From Microcyclospora pomicola (taxonomy: Eukaryota > Ascomycota > Dothideomycetes > Capnodiales), in the NCBI GenBank assembly GCA_002786065.1, contig NHNY01000031.1:311510-375509 (forward strand): a stretch of 64,000 nucleotides of DNA, in the 5' to 3' direction. Each line of letters begins with the position of its first letter. Positions within the stretch are counted from its first letter, which is position 1. Below, one piece after another: positions 47,687 through 59,322 of the stretch. The notes under the pieces were generated by a model. The model had not been told where the DNA came from. It saw only the letters and a program-made list of their open reading frames with translations, and did no database searches. The position numbers and the translations under genes were made by a program.

Positions 47687-48583
47687 CTTGCCCGCCGACT
47701 AGACAGCACTCTCGCAATAAGAATAGGATAGAGACAACAACGGAAATGATGCTAGGGAAGAGAACGAGAAAGATCACCTACATGTAGCCGTCTCATCGAC
47801 TACCACATGGTCGATACATACTTATAAGTCGAGCCGATGTGTCTCATGCATTGTCAGAGTCCAAGACCGCCACTGTAGATCTGGAGGTGGAGGAAGCTGG
47901 ATGTGTCGGGCTGGGCGTCAATGGCGATTGGTCTGCGTCGTGCACGCCCACGGCTCCGCAGAATGCCCAGAACAATGACATGATGTCGTCCGAGAAGTAT
48001 ACTGTACATGCAGGGTAGGTGTCTGCCGTATCATGAAGACATGAGGATTCGATCATGGTCTGCATACTTCAAGTAATTCCTGCCGAACGACCGAACAGCC
48101 TAGGGATGGTGCTCTTGATGGCCTGGATAGGCGACGGCACTCAAGCAACGAACGTGAAGAGCGGACAATGACTTACAGCATGATACGCAATGCAGGATGA
48201 CAACTCGATCAAAATCCATCCGGTTGTACACAACAAGTCATTTCTGATTCTGTGCATCAAAGATCTAGACTGATATACATCTTCCGCCATTAGCGTTTTG
48301 GTAACAAACGCCAACCTCCGTTGAAGGAGGATTCAAGTACAGGACTGTTCACGGGTGGACAGCTCATCCTGTCACCCACCATGTACAGTTCCACAGACGT
48401 TCCCACGAAGACTCCCGAGCGCCATGCAATGCTGTTGAGCTTTTGTTGCCAGCCAAATGTGCCGTTGAAGACAAACCCCCATGATCGCTTCGTGGTATCG
48501 TGCGCGTTGTTAAAAAGCCGCTAGTGTTGAATGCCAGTTCTCAAACTCCTCTCCCAAAAATCAAAACATGAGATGGTCCACAT
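47687..48583. other. Intergenic, no gene recognised
   Basis: Promoter region of the dehydrogenase gene and 3' flank of the S-adenosylhomocysteine hydrolase gene. Only unsupported small frames are present. Confidence 0.5.
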
Positions 48584-50070
48584 CTAGTAGCGGTACATGT
48601 CGCTCTTGTAAGGACCCTCGACAGGGATGCCCATGTACTCGACTTGAGCCGGGGTCATCTTGGTGAGCCTGGCGTTGACGTGGTCGAGATGGAGGAAAGC
48701 AACTTGCTCGTCCAAGATCTTGGGAAGGACGTAGACGCCGATGTCCATGCGCTTGACGCTGGTCTTGGCGGCGCTGTTCTCGTCCTGGACCTTCTTTACG
48801 GAAACATCATCGTCAGAGATGGCACGAGCAAACTCAACGTACTTCTTGGCGAAGTCCTTGTCTCCAGCCTTGTACAACATGATCTGTGCAAGGACCTGGT
48901 TGGTGAACGAGCAGGACATGACGAACGAGGAGTGACCAGTGGCACAGCCAAGGTTGACGAGACGACCCTCGGCGAGGAGGATGATGTGTCGGCCAGATGG
49001 CATGGTGAAACGGTCCACTTGTGGCTTGATGCTGACCTTCTCGGTAGCGGTCTTCTTAAGCCAAGCAACGTCGATCTCAATGTCAAAGTGGCCAATGTTG
49101 CAGACGATGGCGTCCTCACGCATAGCCTCGAAGTGCTTGCCGACGATGATGTCTCTGCAGCCGGTGGTGGTCACAAAGATTTGACCGGTGGGTGCGGCGT
49201 CCTCCATGGGGATGACTTGGTAGCCGGCCATGGCGGCCTGGAGAGCGTTGATGGGGTCAATCTCCGTGATGATGACACGAGCACCCATGGAACGGAGAGC
49301 GTCAGCGCAGCCCTTTCCGACGTCACCGAAACCAGCGACGACGGCGATCTTGCCTGCAATCATGACATCGGTGGCACGCTTGATACCATCGACCAAGCTC
49401 TCACGGCAGCCGTACAGGTTGTCGAACTTGCTCTTGGTGACGGCGTCGTTGACGTTGATGGAGGGCACGAGAAGGCCTCCCTCCTTGCCCTGCTTCGCCA
49501 ACATGCGGTAGAGGTGGTGGACACCAGTGGTGGTCTCCTCAGACACACCGTAGCAGCCCTCGAGCATCTCTGGGTATTTGGAGTGGACAAGAGCAGTCAA
49601 GTCTCCACCGTCGTCGAGGATGAGGTTGAGCTTCTGGCCTGATGGGAAGGCGGTAAGCTGCTGCTCCAAGCACCATTGGTACTCCTCCTCGGTCTCGCCC
49701 TTCCAGGCGAACACTGGAGTGCCTCCAGCAGCGATGGCGGCGGCGGCGTGATCTTGGGTGGAGAAGATGTTGCATGAGGTCCAGGTGATCTCAGCACCAA
49801 GGTATGCAAGAGTCTCAATGAGGACGGCGGTCTGAATGGCTGTGAAGCAGTTCTTGTCAGCTGCGGGATTGGCATTGCTCAGACTCGTATCTACTCACTC
49901 ATGTGGAGACATCCTGCAATACGGGCACCCTTCAATGGCTGCTCGTCCTTGTACTTCTGGCGGGTGGCCATAAGACCAGGCATCTCATGCTCGGCGAGCT
50001 CAATCTCCCTTCTGCCAAAGGCAGCAAGGTTGATGTCTGCGACCTTGAACTTCTGTGCTGGCTCACCCAT
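48584..50070 (-). CDS. S-adenosyl-L-homocysteine hydrolase (adenosylhomocysteinase)
   Basis: A cytosolic NAD-dependent enzyme that splits S-adenosylhomocysteine into adenosine and homocysteine and so relieves product inhibition of methyltransferases. Exon 1 (49899-50070, ATG at 50070) ends [10 protein letters not shown]. Exon 2 (48584-49839) continues [11 protein letters not shown] across a 59-nt intron (GTGAGT donor, GCTGAC branch, CACAG acceptor). Clear signatures are [14 protein letters not shown], the NAD fold [20 protein letters not shown], and [14 protein letters not shown]. The C-terminal NAD-clasp ends [12 protein letters not shown]. At 475 aa it is longer than the roughly 450 usual in fungi, because about 22 extra residues (about 396-419) sit between VEFAR and [12 protein letters not shown]. 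Codon use looks strongly biased to C-ending codons, as for a highly expressed gene. Confidence 0.97.
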
Positions 50071-51071
50071 GATGGCGGTGTGTATGATTATGTGGTGGAG
50101 GAAAAGTGTGGAGACGTGTGATTGGATTGGCGTGCAAAGACGTGTGCGTGTGAAGAGAGGAAGGTTGGTGATGGTGGTGAAGAGGATTGATGTTGAGGTC
50201 GTAGCGAGGGTAGAGGAAGAAAAGCTCGGGGTGGGGGAAGTTTTTGGTGGGGCGGTGTCGGTGTCAGGGTGCCACTCGCGGCCATGAGCTGTTTGTTCCG
50301 ATGGACCCTGGAAATCCAAATACCTTGATGATGTATCATTTTGACTTCGTCCCAGCGCACATCCGGCCGTTCACGGTGGAAGACTGCTGAGGCGGGCGGC
50401 TCTGGGGGGAGACAGACTGAGCTCTCCTTACCTGTCTACGTACCATGGATGTCTTGTAGGAAGCAAATCGGGATTAGGAGACTTTTGTCGTGCTTCGTTT
50501 GCTCGCCAGCCTAGCAATCTGCAGGATTGGACTATTCATGCTCGGATGGTAGTAGACTCATGGAAAGCCCTGAGCCGAATGGCATTGAAAGTAAATACAG
50601 TGCATTATGTATACGAAATAAGGCATAGAAAGGTGATCAGAACACTTCCCAGAACCCATACAGGCAAGACTAATCAAGAACGCATGACTTTCCGCTCTCA
50701 CAGGCAGATAGAATATGCATACAAGCTTGCGAGGCAGTCCAATCCAGTGATGGGCAGACGTGAAGCCAAAACCGAGACGCGCCTTTTCCTGTATTTACAC
50801 CTCTTCGCCTTTGATACGCTCCTTAGCCATGCTGATCAAGGGCAGCAGGGTGGGGAAGACGATTCGTCGCTTTTGGGCTACTTTGCCAGCCGTAACCCAT
50901 GCTGAACACCGTATATATGCTTGGCATGATCGGGGAAAACAATGCAATGTGGTGCTTGTTGAGTGGCTCGGCCTGTCTGTCGCTGTACAGGATCTGCCCA
51001 GACCATGGAAATCACGATATGCGATACCGACGCACGCTGTAAAGCACAATCAGCTGCGTCCCATCTACCCA
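50071..51071. other. Intergenic, no gene recognised
   Basis: The pyrimidine- and CA-rich stretch just upstream of 50070 on the minus strand is typical of a strong fungal promoter or leader. The rest has no supported gene. Confidence 0.5.
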
Positions 51072-54000
51072 CTATCTCGGCAGTGTCATCGACTTGATGC
51101 GATCCGCCAAGTCGCCGGACTGTTCGTTCGTAAGAAGCTCCTTGAAGCTGTCGTGATTGTTCATGGTAACCCCACGTCTGGTGAGAGATGCGCTCGAAGG
51201 ACCTCCCACCCCAGGATCGTTGAAGATGCTACGAAAAGCCGGCTCCATATCATCTTCATCATCACGCATTCCGTCATCGTCTTCATCGGATGGGAGTGGT
51301 CGGCGAGGACTGGAATACAGGCCTTCCTTCTCCCGTAGCCCATCCTTGACCTTCCGTTTGAGGCCATTCACGTAAGGCACAATGTGTCGCAATGTCGCGG
51401 TGTCAAACGGCAACTTTCTCGTTCTAGAGTCTGAGCTCTCTGTTGCTTGTTGTGACATGCCTCGTTTCGCTTGCAGAGCTTCGATGACCGAACGAGCCAC
51501 TGCCTCAGAGTCTTTGCGAGGTCGAGTTGGAACTGCACCTCGAGGGGAGCCATGAAGAGCAGTTTGTCGGATGCCATCTTCCGTAAAAGTGCCTTCATCG
51601 TCTGCTGAACTGGCCCGTGCCTTGTTCGTGGTATCATCGTCGCCATGATTCGTCCCCAGTGGTTCCTCGAAAGCATTGTAATCGAAGCCTGGGGATGACG
51701 GTGGGGATTGCCGCGGCTCCAAGGTCTCTTCTGCCGTCTCCTGGTCAGCAAGATCGATCATGGCATCCACTTCCTGCCACGCTTTAGCATATGGGCTGTC
51801 GCCGCTGATCATGTCCAAGGCAAAAGCTCGTATTCGAAGGTCCTTGAGCTCTTCGATCAAAAGACCCCACTCCCGCAAAAGGCCAATATTAGCAACTACA
51901 TTCTCTTGCTGCTCCCTGATGGACTTTGGCACAAACATTGCGCTATCAATTCGTTTGCTGTTGGGTGTGCTGAGCTCAGGCAATGGTGTTAGAGATTCGT
52001 CAAAGTCAAAGTCTTCGTTCCAATCTTCGGTGACAGCTTTGGTCCCTACACCCCACGTTCCAAATTTGTTCGCGATCACATTTGGTCTCTTGCCGTCAAC
52101 ATCCGGGACCACTGGCACACTGTGGCTGCGGGCATGCATCCCGCTTGGAGGCCGTCGACCTGCTGCCCTACTGCCTCGGTTTTCTGGATCCTTTTTGCCG
52201 TGCACGGTTCGTGGTCGGGGAGGGCTGTTTTGATGACTTGGGCTGGGTAACTGCTCTGACCAGTCGAACAGATTGGGCCTTTCGGTAGTAACGCTGCCAT
52301 TGCGCTGGGGCGTAGAGGCGGACGATGCGGGATTATTAGAGCGCGGAAAAACGCCGAACTGAAATGGTGATGTTTTCGTAGCGACCAGCAAAGGAGTAGA
52401 TGTAAAAGGATTGGCTAGATTGCTGCCAAGGCCACGACCTGCAGATGTACCGCCGATACCAGTATCAGGCATATCCCAGTCAAGATCATCCGGATCTGCG
52501 TCTGCGATGATCGATGTTGCAGGTGGTGACGAAGCGAAGTCGTACTGGGTTCCAGACCGGAAAGACGGAGAGAAGCCAACGCTCTTGTCCCGTATGGATC
52601 GCACAGGAGTGCTGATGACACTCTCTTCTTCTTCGATTGTGCTGTGCCTATGGCTTGCATGACGGTCACCACTTGGAAAATTGCCATCGCTCAGAAAGTC
52701 TCGCAACCTTGTACTACGTCCCGACGAGAACGGAACAGGAGATTCGTCAAAAATACTGTCGATAGGCGGCCCTCTCTTGCCTGAACTGCTTCGCTGGGTC
52801 GGGATTGTGTCGAAGACAGTGTCACTCTGGTTGTCTGTACTATAGCCACCGACAGACTGGCGTTCACTGTCCGAGCCTGTCGTAGATGTAAGCTCCGACT
52901 GTGTTGCTGAGACACGGCCCGGTTTTGTGTTGGGGCCATCATTGATGTCGAGCGGCGACCTGCGCCCTCCTAGAGTCAGCGAGCTTCCAGCGTCCGGTGG
53001 CGTCCCATTGAGCGGCGAGTGTTCGGCCGACAGGTGCATAGACTTTGTGGATGATGCATGGTCAAGCTGGCTTTGGAAGGGTACTTGTGTATCAAGATAC
53101 TGGGAGCCGCTGGATGACGAATAAGTCTTCCGGCGTGTGCCATCTGTATCGGCTGTGTCGCGCCTCTTCGCCGGTCTCTCCGACTCAGGTGTAGTGCTGA
53201 GGTGATTGCCCATCAATTCATGCGGCGCAGAAACGATCCGTTGCCGCATCCCCTTACTCAGTTTGTTGGCGGTACCCTTGCCTCTGCTCGACGCGGGTCG
53301 CTTCCATAGAGGAGTCGACTTGCCGGGTAAACTGCTGCTGAAGGATTGGGAAGCGCTGGCTGGAGAACCAGAGCCTGTCCGAAAGGGTAGTGGCGACGGA
53401 GCTGTTTCGTCAGGAGTTCGCCTTATATCGTCCTCAGACCAGTATAAATCATCATCAGCATCGTCATCCATTTCAAGAGGCGCCTGTTGCATCAGCTCAC
53501 CGGCCGAGATCATGACCGGGAGATGCTTTCGCTGGGGATAGATTCGCTTGATAGGGTTTGGTATGCCAGTGGAACTCCGTCTGCGGTTTGGTATCCGCAC
53601 TTCGGCTTCGACTCTGGGTACAAAGTAGTGGCGCCAATGGGTGTCACGTGCGTTTTGAAACGGCCTGGCCACGAGGTCCTGATCCCCAGAGATATCCTTG
53701 TAGAGGTCTTGCAGAGTCAACGAGCGTTGGTGACTGGTAGCAGGCCTTTGCAAGACCGGCAGAGGGAGTCGAGAAGCCAAGCCTGGATTGCGTGCTGAGA
53801 CTGAACTGTGCGTCGAAGATGTGCGTTTGACCAGCTTATTGCGAGGTAGCGATGGTGGGATCGAATCTGGGAGTATCGGAGCGTTTGACTCGCTATAGGA
53901 AAGGGTTTCAGAAGCGTTCAATTGTGAAATGGCGGCCGAGCTTGGCCGTGAGGTTGGTGTAGTGTTCGAGTCGCGTGATACAGACATGCTACTCGACCAG

Positions 54001-54359
54001 CGTCGTAGCCAGGCTGGTGGACGGGAATCAAGGTATCGGCGGGTATCGTCTGCTCTCGGCGTCAGATTCCTGCTCTTGCTGCCCGGTCTTGTGTTGCTCG
54101 ACGGTGTCCGCCGTCCATCCTCTAATTCTTCTGCTGTCCGGGGAGGGATCGGGGAGGAAAACGCTCGCGTCGTCGGCAGGTCGTAGTCGGGGTGGGGACG
54201 ATCGAGGCTGGACAAGGTGTATGTAGCGACCGCGGTCATCCCGGGCTCTCCTTTGGTGGAGGCAGGGAAGCGCGAATCGTCGGCGAGGGCCAGCTTGAGT
54301 CTGGCGATAGCGAGGGGGATTCCAGCGCCTGTTGCAAGCAGAGTCGGCACCGTTCTCAT
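51072..54359 (-). CDS. Large Ser/Pro-rich disordered protein, possible cell-cycle or septation adaptor
   Basis: A single-exon protein of 1095 aa with ATG at 54359. I do not recognise it firmly. Most of it is Ser/Thr/Pro-rich with many Arg-x-x-Ser and Ser-Pro sites, suggesting heavy phosphorylation. Three parts look ordered. About residues 215-270 carry LTLQDLYKDISGDQDLVARPFQ. About 770-860 carry KFGTWGVGTKAVTEDWNEDF then VPKSIREQQENVVANIGLLR and LLIEELKDLRIRAFAL. The C-terminus (about 990-1095) carries LPFDTATLRHIVPYVNGLK and DSFKELLTNEQSGDLADRIK. The acidic W-N-E-D-F-D-F-D patch followed by a helical segment recalls regulators of septation or mitotic exit, but this is a weak impression. No transmembrane or signal segment is convincing. 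Confidence 0.8.
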   Translation of the reverse strand: MRTVPTLLATGAGIPLAIARLKLALADDSRFPASTKGEPGMTAVATYTLSSLDRPHPDYDLPTTRAFSSPIPPRTAEELEDGRRTPSSNTRPGSKSRNLTPRADDTRRYLDSRPPAWLRRWSSSMSVSRDSNTTPTSRPSSAAISQLNASETLSYSESNAPILPDSIPPSLPRNKLVKRTSSTHSSVSARNPGLASRLPLPVLQRPATSHQRSLTLQDLYKDISGDQDLVARPFQNARDTHWRHYFVPRVEAEVRIPNRRRSSTGIPNPIKRIYPQRKHLPVMISAGELMQQAPLEMDDDADDDLYWSEDDIRRTPDETAPSPLPFRTGSGSPASASQSFSSSLPGKSTPLWKRPASSRGKGTANKLSKGMRQRIVSAPHELMGNHLSTTPESERPAKRRDTADTDGTRRKTYSSSSGSQYLDTQVPFQSQLDHASSTKSMHLSAEHSPLNGTPPDAGSSLTLGGRRSPLDINDGPNTKPGRVSATQSELTSTTGSDSERQSVGGYSTDNQSDTVFDTIPTQRSSSGKRGPPIDSIFDESPVPFSSGRSTRLRDFLSDGNFPSGDRHASHRHSTIEEEESVISTPVRSIRDKSVGFSPSFRSGTQYDFASSPPATSIIADADPDDLDWDMPDTGIGGTSAGRGLGSNLANPFTSTPLLVATKTSPFQFGVFPRSNNPASSASTPQRNGSVTTERPNLFDWSEQLPSPSHQNSPPRPRTVHGKKDPENRGSRAAGRRPPSGMHARSHSVPVVPDVDGKRPNVIANKFGTWGVGTKAVTEDWNEDFDFDESLTPLPELSTPNSKRIDSAMFVPKSIREQQENVVANIGLLREWGLLIEELKDLRIRAFALDMISGDSPYAKAWQEVDAMIDLADQETAEETLEPRQSPPSSPGFDYNAFEEPLGTNHGDDDTTNKARASSADDEGTFTEDGIRQTALHGSPRGAVPTRPRKDSEAVARSVIEALQAKRGMSQQATESSDSRTRKLPFDTATLRHIVPYVNGLKRKVKDGLREKEGLYSSPRRPLPSDEDDDGMRDDEDDMEPAFRSIFNDPGVGGPSSASLTRRGVTMNNHDSFKELLTNEQSGDLADRIKSMTLPR

Positions 54360-57075
54360 TGCACTTCACCTCCAAGCACAGCGAATGAGGGCACGGCGAG
54401 GCTGCTCGTCACCATGCTGCACACCCAAACAGCGACCTGACCAGTCCAAGCGGAAGGACGTTTTGCAGTGGATATCTTCCGTACCGTTGTTCAGCACCGT
54501 TGGCCGGCCTCTCCCGTTGACATAGTACCAAGAGAAGGACAGAGAACCGAGAGCCACGGCCGGGAAACTACCTGGCAACGTATAAGACCCACGGACCGGA
54601 CGGCTGAAAGGAAACAAGAAGTTATGAGGGGAGTGGCAGCAAACAAGGCGTGGGTTACGGATTGTTGTAGACGACGGTATGCTAGGCGCCGCTGCTGAGC
54701 GAAATGCCCAGGTAAGGTCCGGTGAGGTAGGCCGTCAGCCAGTACACAAAAGGCATGTCGCCATGGCTAAAATAAAATCCATCTACAGGGTATCCGCCCA
54801 CAGACTCGGCCAATCTCTACAGTGTGGACGGTGCCTGAAGTCCTCCACGGACCACAGTGCCGTGCATATCCACCACGTTCGCCCAGCGCTGCACGGCAAA
54901 CAGCCAAACGCTGTACCACGCTGGACTGGGACACGGAATGACTGCTCGACATTTTATGCACTACCAGAACATTTCTTGATAAAACTTGAATAGCTCTCGC
55001 TCGTACCTCCACCTAACCCAGCTGAAGCAGTCCATGTCTCGACGATCGCTGCGGTCCCTGCTCCGAGCCGTGTCTGAACCTCGTTACCACTCACGCTCAG
55101 GTCAGTCTGCCATGGCCGATGTTGGCCCCGTCGGTGACTTGCCATGCCGGCAGGCTGCTTGTCAATTATTGCCCCACGTCTTGTTGCCGTCTACTGAGTG
55201 GAACCCATGGTCTAATTGCATCTGCAAAGACCTCCCCCAAGCACCATGGCGAATGGCGATGCGAGGAGGATCACGAGCACCAATAACCGAAGACCAATCC
55301 GATCGGCTTGCACCACATCGCGGTCATCCTGAGGAATGCCGACCATTGGGGTCTCTTTGATCCAGAAACAGGGGTTCTAGGGGTAGATCAAACGCCCATG
55401 TGGCACGGTTCCTACGTAGCTGATTTCCTGTTGGGCATTGAAGGGACACGATGATGGCGGCTTGCAGAATGATCCCTCTCAGTCCGGGTGCAACGCCTTT
55501 CCTGTCAACGATGGATAGTCTGGACGCTCGCCAGCACGTTTCGGCATTGGCGATGACCTCGACACGCAACAATTGCCTTATGAGGTAGCGGCTGAGGCCA
55601 GTCGGTACACTAGCCAACTGCGACGCGGGTAAACCAAGTATTCTGGCGCCATCGCGCTCCACTTGACACACGAGGCACGCGATCCGCAGATGCAGTAGGT
55701 GAGAAAGTCAAACACGACGCGCGACGCTATCGCGTTCGGTAGGTATCTGGTTATGCTATGCGGCTCCAGGTTGCATGCTATGTAGCTTTCTCAGCTTGGT
55801 CCGGGTCATAGCACGACTGCACGCACATGTTGTGCCTTGGCTCTGTCCAACACATCGTCAGATGCCGAATGGAGCGCTCCTCGAGTACGGCAGAGCTTCG
55901 TGTAGGCTCTGGCGAATCTGGGATGCTCCCCACCAGAAGCGGTGATGTGCAAGGACCAAACTGGACATCCAGTGTCCAGGACAGAAGGCCAAGCCCAGCG
56001 GGCAGGGCAACCCTCTAAGGAGCGCTCGCTTACTTTCTTTTCTCCCACCCCACCGAACCCGAGCTTGCGATCGCCGGTGTGCTAGAGGCATCAGTCAAGC
56101 CAGTAGCGTGGAAGCCGCTCGCATGCCGAATGCAAGCTGCACGCCATTTTACCAGCATCGGAAAGTTCTCAGCTATACGAGATAGCGTGATCTCGACTGT
56201 CGACAGCTTCGGAGTACAGACTACAGCACTGTGACCGTACTGCCCATACATAACAAGGCAGGATCTTGGCGGCACGGTTCTGTCTCACTGTACCCAGAGA
56301 GCATGCTGTGGTCGGGTAGCCTCCCACTATTGGGCATATAATAAGAGCTGATGGCTAGCAGGCCAGACTAACAACAAAAGGTTTTCCTCATACATTTGCA
56401 GACAGCCCGCGTGTGGCCCATGACGTCCTCAGCGGCCGTAGCACGAGCTGTGCGACTAATGCTTACGGTATGGTGTGAACGACCAGGGTCACGGTGGCCG
56501 TTGTAAGCTGTAGCTGATCATAGCGAGTCCTTGTAATGGCGTCCCTTGCTTTGGACCATCGATAGTGTACCGTGCCGCATACATATGTCCCACGCCTGAG
56601 TCGTGGTTGGATCGCCTCGACATTGAAGGAGTGCAGTAGTCTCTTGGTGGATAGTGTCGTGAGGTTGGGACCCCGGAATACATTTTACGTGCTTCGAAGC
56701 AAAATCCAGTCGCGGACCCCGGGCCAAACAGGGATCGGCCGTCAGCGCATGCAGTGAGAAATCACGGGCTTGGCACATTCGTCTTGCCGCGCCACCAACC
56801 AGTCACGAGCTTCTTTTGGTCTGCGGTCAAAGCGAAGTGGCACAACGACCACGATAACAGGCTCTTCATATATGCTTCAACCTCAACTGGTTGGTAGAGA
56901 CGAAGCGCGCTAGACGTCCTGAGAGATCACCGCCTCAAGCCGTGCCTGTCGACCCCTCCAACACCACGTAACACGCGCACAGCTTTTCCGCCTTTGAACC
57001 CGCCACTTCAGTACTCCACCCAAGCGAGCCTACACAAAACCCGGCATAACTCCTCGGCGTTGGTCGCTTGGGATC
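54360..57075. other. Intergenic, 2.7 kb, no gene recognised
   Basis: This region separates two divergently transcribed genes (the disordered protein and GCN20). Frames up to 124 codons occur on both strands without domains or splice-consistent extensions. I see no repeats or RNA gene. Confidence 0.45.
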
Positions 57076-59322
57076 ATGGAGGCTCAGATCCGTGCTCACC
57101 TCCCAGAGGTCGATCCCGTTGTCGTGGATTATGCAGCGGGCTACCTCAACCATGCAGCGCATCAATTCAGCGCGGAGGACGATCCCTTGACCGAGGCCGC
57201 GACTGTGATTACTCAATTGCTCCTCTCAGCATCCGGAGATGTGTCGGGCAAGAACAAGCTGTCTCTCCAAGCCCTGGTAGACAAGTTCGTTGATAGCCTG
57301 CATGTCGAGAATGGAGCAAACGGGCACAATGAACGGCTTGCTCCTTCCGCCAGGAAGCTGGAGCAATCCCTTCAGGTTGGGTCACAGAGAAATATTTCAT
57401 CGACCCTTGGTCTGTCTGGAACAGCTGTTGATCTTGAGTCCGCCAACACACGTAAAGTTGAATCCCGAGTCGACAAGAAGAAGCTTGAAAAAGCTGAGCG
57501 TAAGTTACGAGCCAAGCAAGACAAGAAAGTGTTCAAGACGGTCGAGTATGAAGCCTCTCGGTTACTTGACGAGCCTGATGAGCAGCTGTCATACGAGGAA
57601 TTCTTCATGGCTGTCAACCCACTTCAATTGGGCTCCGACTCTCAGTCCAAGAGCAAAGATATCAAAGTAGACGGCATCGATATCTCCATTGGTGGCAAGC
57701 GCATCTTGTCAGATACCAATCTGACCCTTGCGTTCGGCCGCAGGTACGGTCTTGTCGGTCAGAACGGTATCGGTAAATCTACCCTTCTGAGAGCACTCAG
57801 CAAGCGTGAAGTACCCATTCCTACGCACATTTCGATTCTGCACGTCGAACAAGAAATCACTGGTGACGATACTCCGGCACTTCAGGCGGTGCTCGATGCC
57901 GATGTCTGGCGAAAGCATCTACTGAGGGAGCAGGAGAAAATCACCAAAGAGTTAGCAGAGCTAGAAGCAGAACGAGCGTCCATGGCAGACACGTCTGGTG
58001 ATGCCGCGAAGCTCGACACGCAGCGTGAAGGTCTTGACATTACTCTCACAGACATTCAGTCTAAGCTTTCGGAGATGGAGTCCGACAAGGCAGAGTCGAG
58101 AGCTGCTGGTATCCTTGCTGGTCTGGGTTTCTCACACGAGCGCCAGCAATTTGCCACCAAGACTTTCTCTGGAGGTTGGCGTATGCGTCTGGCATTAGCA
58201 CGTGCACTCTTCTGCGAGCCTGATCTTTTACTTCTCGACGAACCGTCCAATATGTTGGACGTCCCATCCATCACGTTCTTGTCAAATTATCTGCAAGGGT
58301 ATCCCAGCAGCGTGCTCGTCGTCTCTCACGACCGAGCATTCCTCAACGAAGTTGCAACAGATATCATCTATCAGCATTCAGAACGACTGGACTACTATAA
58401 GGGAGCTAACTTCGACGCTTTCTACGCCTCGAAGGAAGAACGACGAAAGACCGCAAAGCGCGAATATGAGAATCAAATGGCACAGCGCGCACATTTACAG
58501 GCCTTCATCGACAAGTTCCGTTACAATGCAGCCAAGTCCTCTGAAGCACAAAGCCGAATCAAGAAGCTTGAGAAGATGCCCATATTGGAAGCGCCGGAGA
58601 GCGAGTACACTGTGCATTTCAAATTTCCCGAAGTTGAGAAATTGTCACCTCCAATTATTCAAATGGCAAACGTCTCGTTCGGCTACACTGTGGAGAGACC
58701 ATTATTACGAAATGTAGACCTGGACGTACAGCTTGATTCCCGGATCGGCATCGTCGGACCCAATGGTGCTGGTAAAACGACAGCACTCAAACTGCTGATC
58801 GGTGCTTTGACACCTAGTGCCGGTCTCATCTCACAGAATCCAAGACTGCGCGTCGGTTTCTTTGCGCAGCATCACGTTGATGCTCTCGACCTCAACGCCA
58901 GTGCTGTTGGATTCATGGCTGCCAAATACCCTGGCAAATCGGACGAGGAGTACCGTCGGCATCTGGGTGCTTTCGGTATCACTGGTATGACCGGTCTGCA
59001 GAAGATGGGTCTTCTTTCCGGAGGTCAAAAGTCCCGTGTGGCATTTGCTTGCCTAGGGTTGACAAACCCACACATCTTGGTTCTGGACGAGCCTTCCAAT
59101 CACTTGGATATCGAGGCCATGGACGCATTGAGCACGGCCCTCAACCAATTCCAAGGTGGTGTACTGATGGTCAGTCACGACGTGACGATGTTGCAGAATG
59201 TATGCACGAGCTTGTGGGTTTGTGATAATGGCACTGTGGAACATTTCGACGGTACCGTCAAGGACTACAAGAAGAGAATCACGGCGCAGGCTGGTGAAGC
59301 TGGCGTAGTAGCCCAGCATTAG
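57076..59322 (+). CDS. GCN20: ABCF ATPase GCN20, Gcn2-pathway translation regulator
   Basis: A cytosolic twin-ATPase protein with no membrane segments. In yeast Gcn20 binds Gcn1 on ribosomes and helps Gcn2 sense uncharged tRNA, leading to eIF2-alpha phosphorylation. A single exon encodes 748 aa, the family's usual size. The N-terminal part of about 200 residues (the Gcn1-binding region in yeast) is followed by NBD1, with Walker A GLVGQNGIGKST near 226, signature FSGGWRMRLALARAL near 364, and Walker B LLLLDEPSNMLD. A charged linker follows (EERRKTAKREYENQMAQRAH). NBD2 has Walker A GIVGPNGAGKTT near 557, signature LLSGGQKSRVAFA near 645, and LVLDEPSNHLD. The Ser in EPSN is normal for this subfamily. 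PRP31 follows in the same direction after 327 bp. Confidence 0.96.
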   Translation: MEAQIRAHLPEVDPVVVDYAAGYLNHAAHQFSAEDDPLTEAATVITQLLLSASGDVSGKNKLSLQALVDKFVDSLHVENGANGHNERLAPSARKLEQSLQVGSQRNISSTLGLSGTAVDLESANTRKVESRVDKKKLEKAERKLRAKQDKKVFKTVEYEASRLLDEPDEQLSYEEFFMAVNPLQLGSDSQSKSKDIKVDGIDISIGGKRILSDTNLTLAFGRRYGLVGQNGIGKSTLLRALSKREVPIPTHISILHVEQEITGDDTPALQAVLDADVWRKHLLREQEKITKELAELEAERASMADTSGDAAKLDTQREGLDITLTDIQSKLSEMESDKAESRAAGILAGLGFSHERQQFATKTFSGGWRMRLALARALFCEPDLLLLDEPSNMLDVPSITFLSNYLQGYPSSVLVVSHDRAFLNEVATDIIYQHSERLDYYKGANFDAFYASKEERRKTAKREYENQMAQRAHLQAFIDKFRYNAAKSSEAQSRIKKLEKMPILEAPESEYTVHFKFPEVEKLSPPIIQMANVSFGYTVERPLLRNVDLDVQLDSRIGIVGPNGAGKTTALKLLIGALTPSAGLISQNPRLRVGFFAQHHVDALDLNASAVGFMAAKYPGKSDEEYRRHLGAFGITGMTGLQKMGLLSGGQKSRVAFACLGLTNPHILVLDEPSNHLDIEAMDALSTALNQFQGGVLMVSHDVTMLQNVCTSLWVCDNGTVEHFDGTVKDYKKRITAQAGEAGVVAQH

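Noticed and set aside
48644-49642. 332-codon plus-strand open frame
   Set aside because: It is the antisense shadow of the strongly biased S-adenosylhomocysteine hydrolase gene and has no domain of its own.
53929-54226. Plus-strand frames opposite the 5' end of the 1095-aa gene
   Set aside because: Short shadows of an intact long frame with better composition.
54986-55671. Possible small genes between the 1095-aa gene and GCN20
   Set aside because: Frames of about 115-124 codons lack domains, and overlap on opposite strands suggests chance.
57076-59322. Ser in place of Thr in both Walker-B-adjacent EP(T/S)N motifs of GCN20
   Set aside because: From memory yeast Gcn20 has the same EPSN in both domains, so this is normal for the subfamily.
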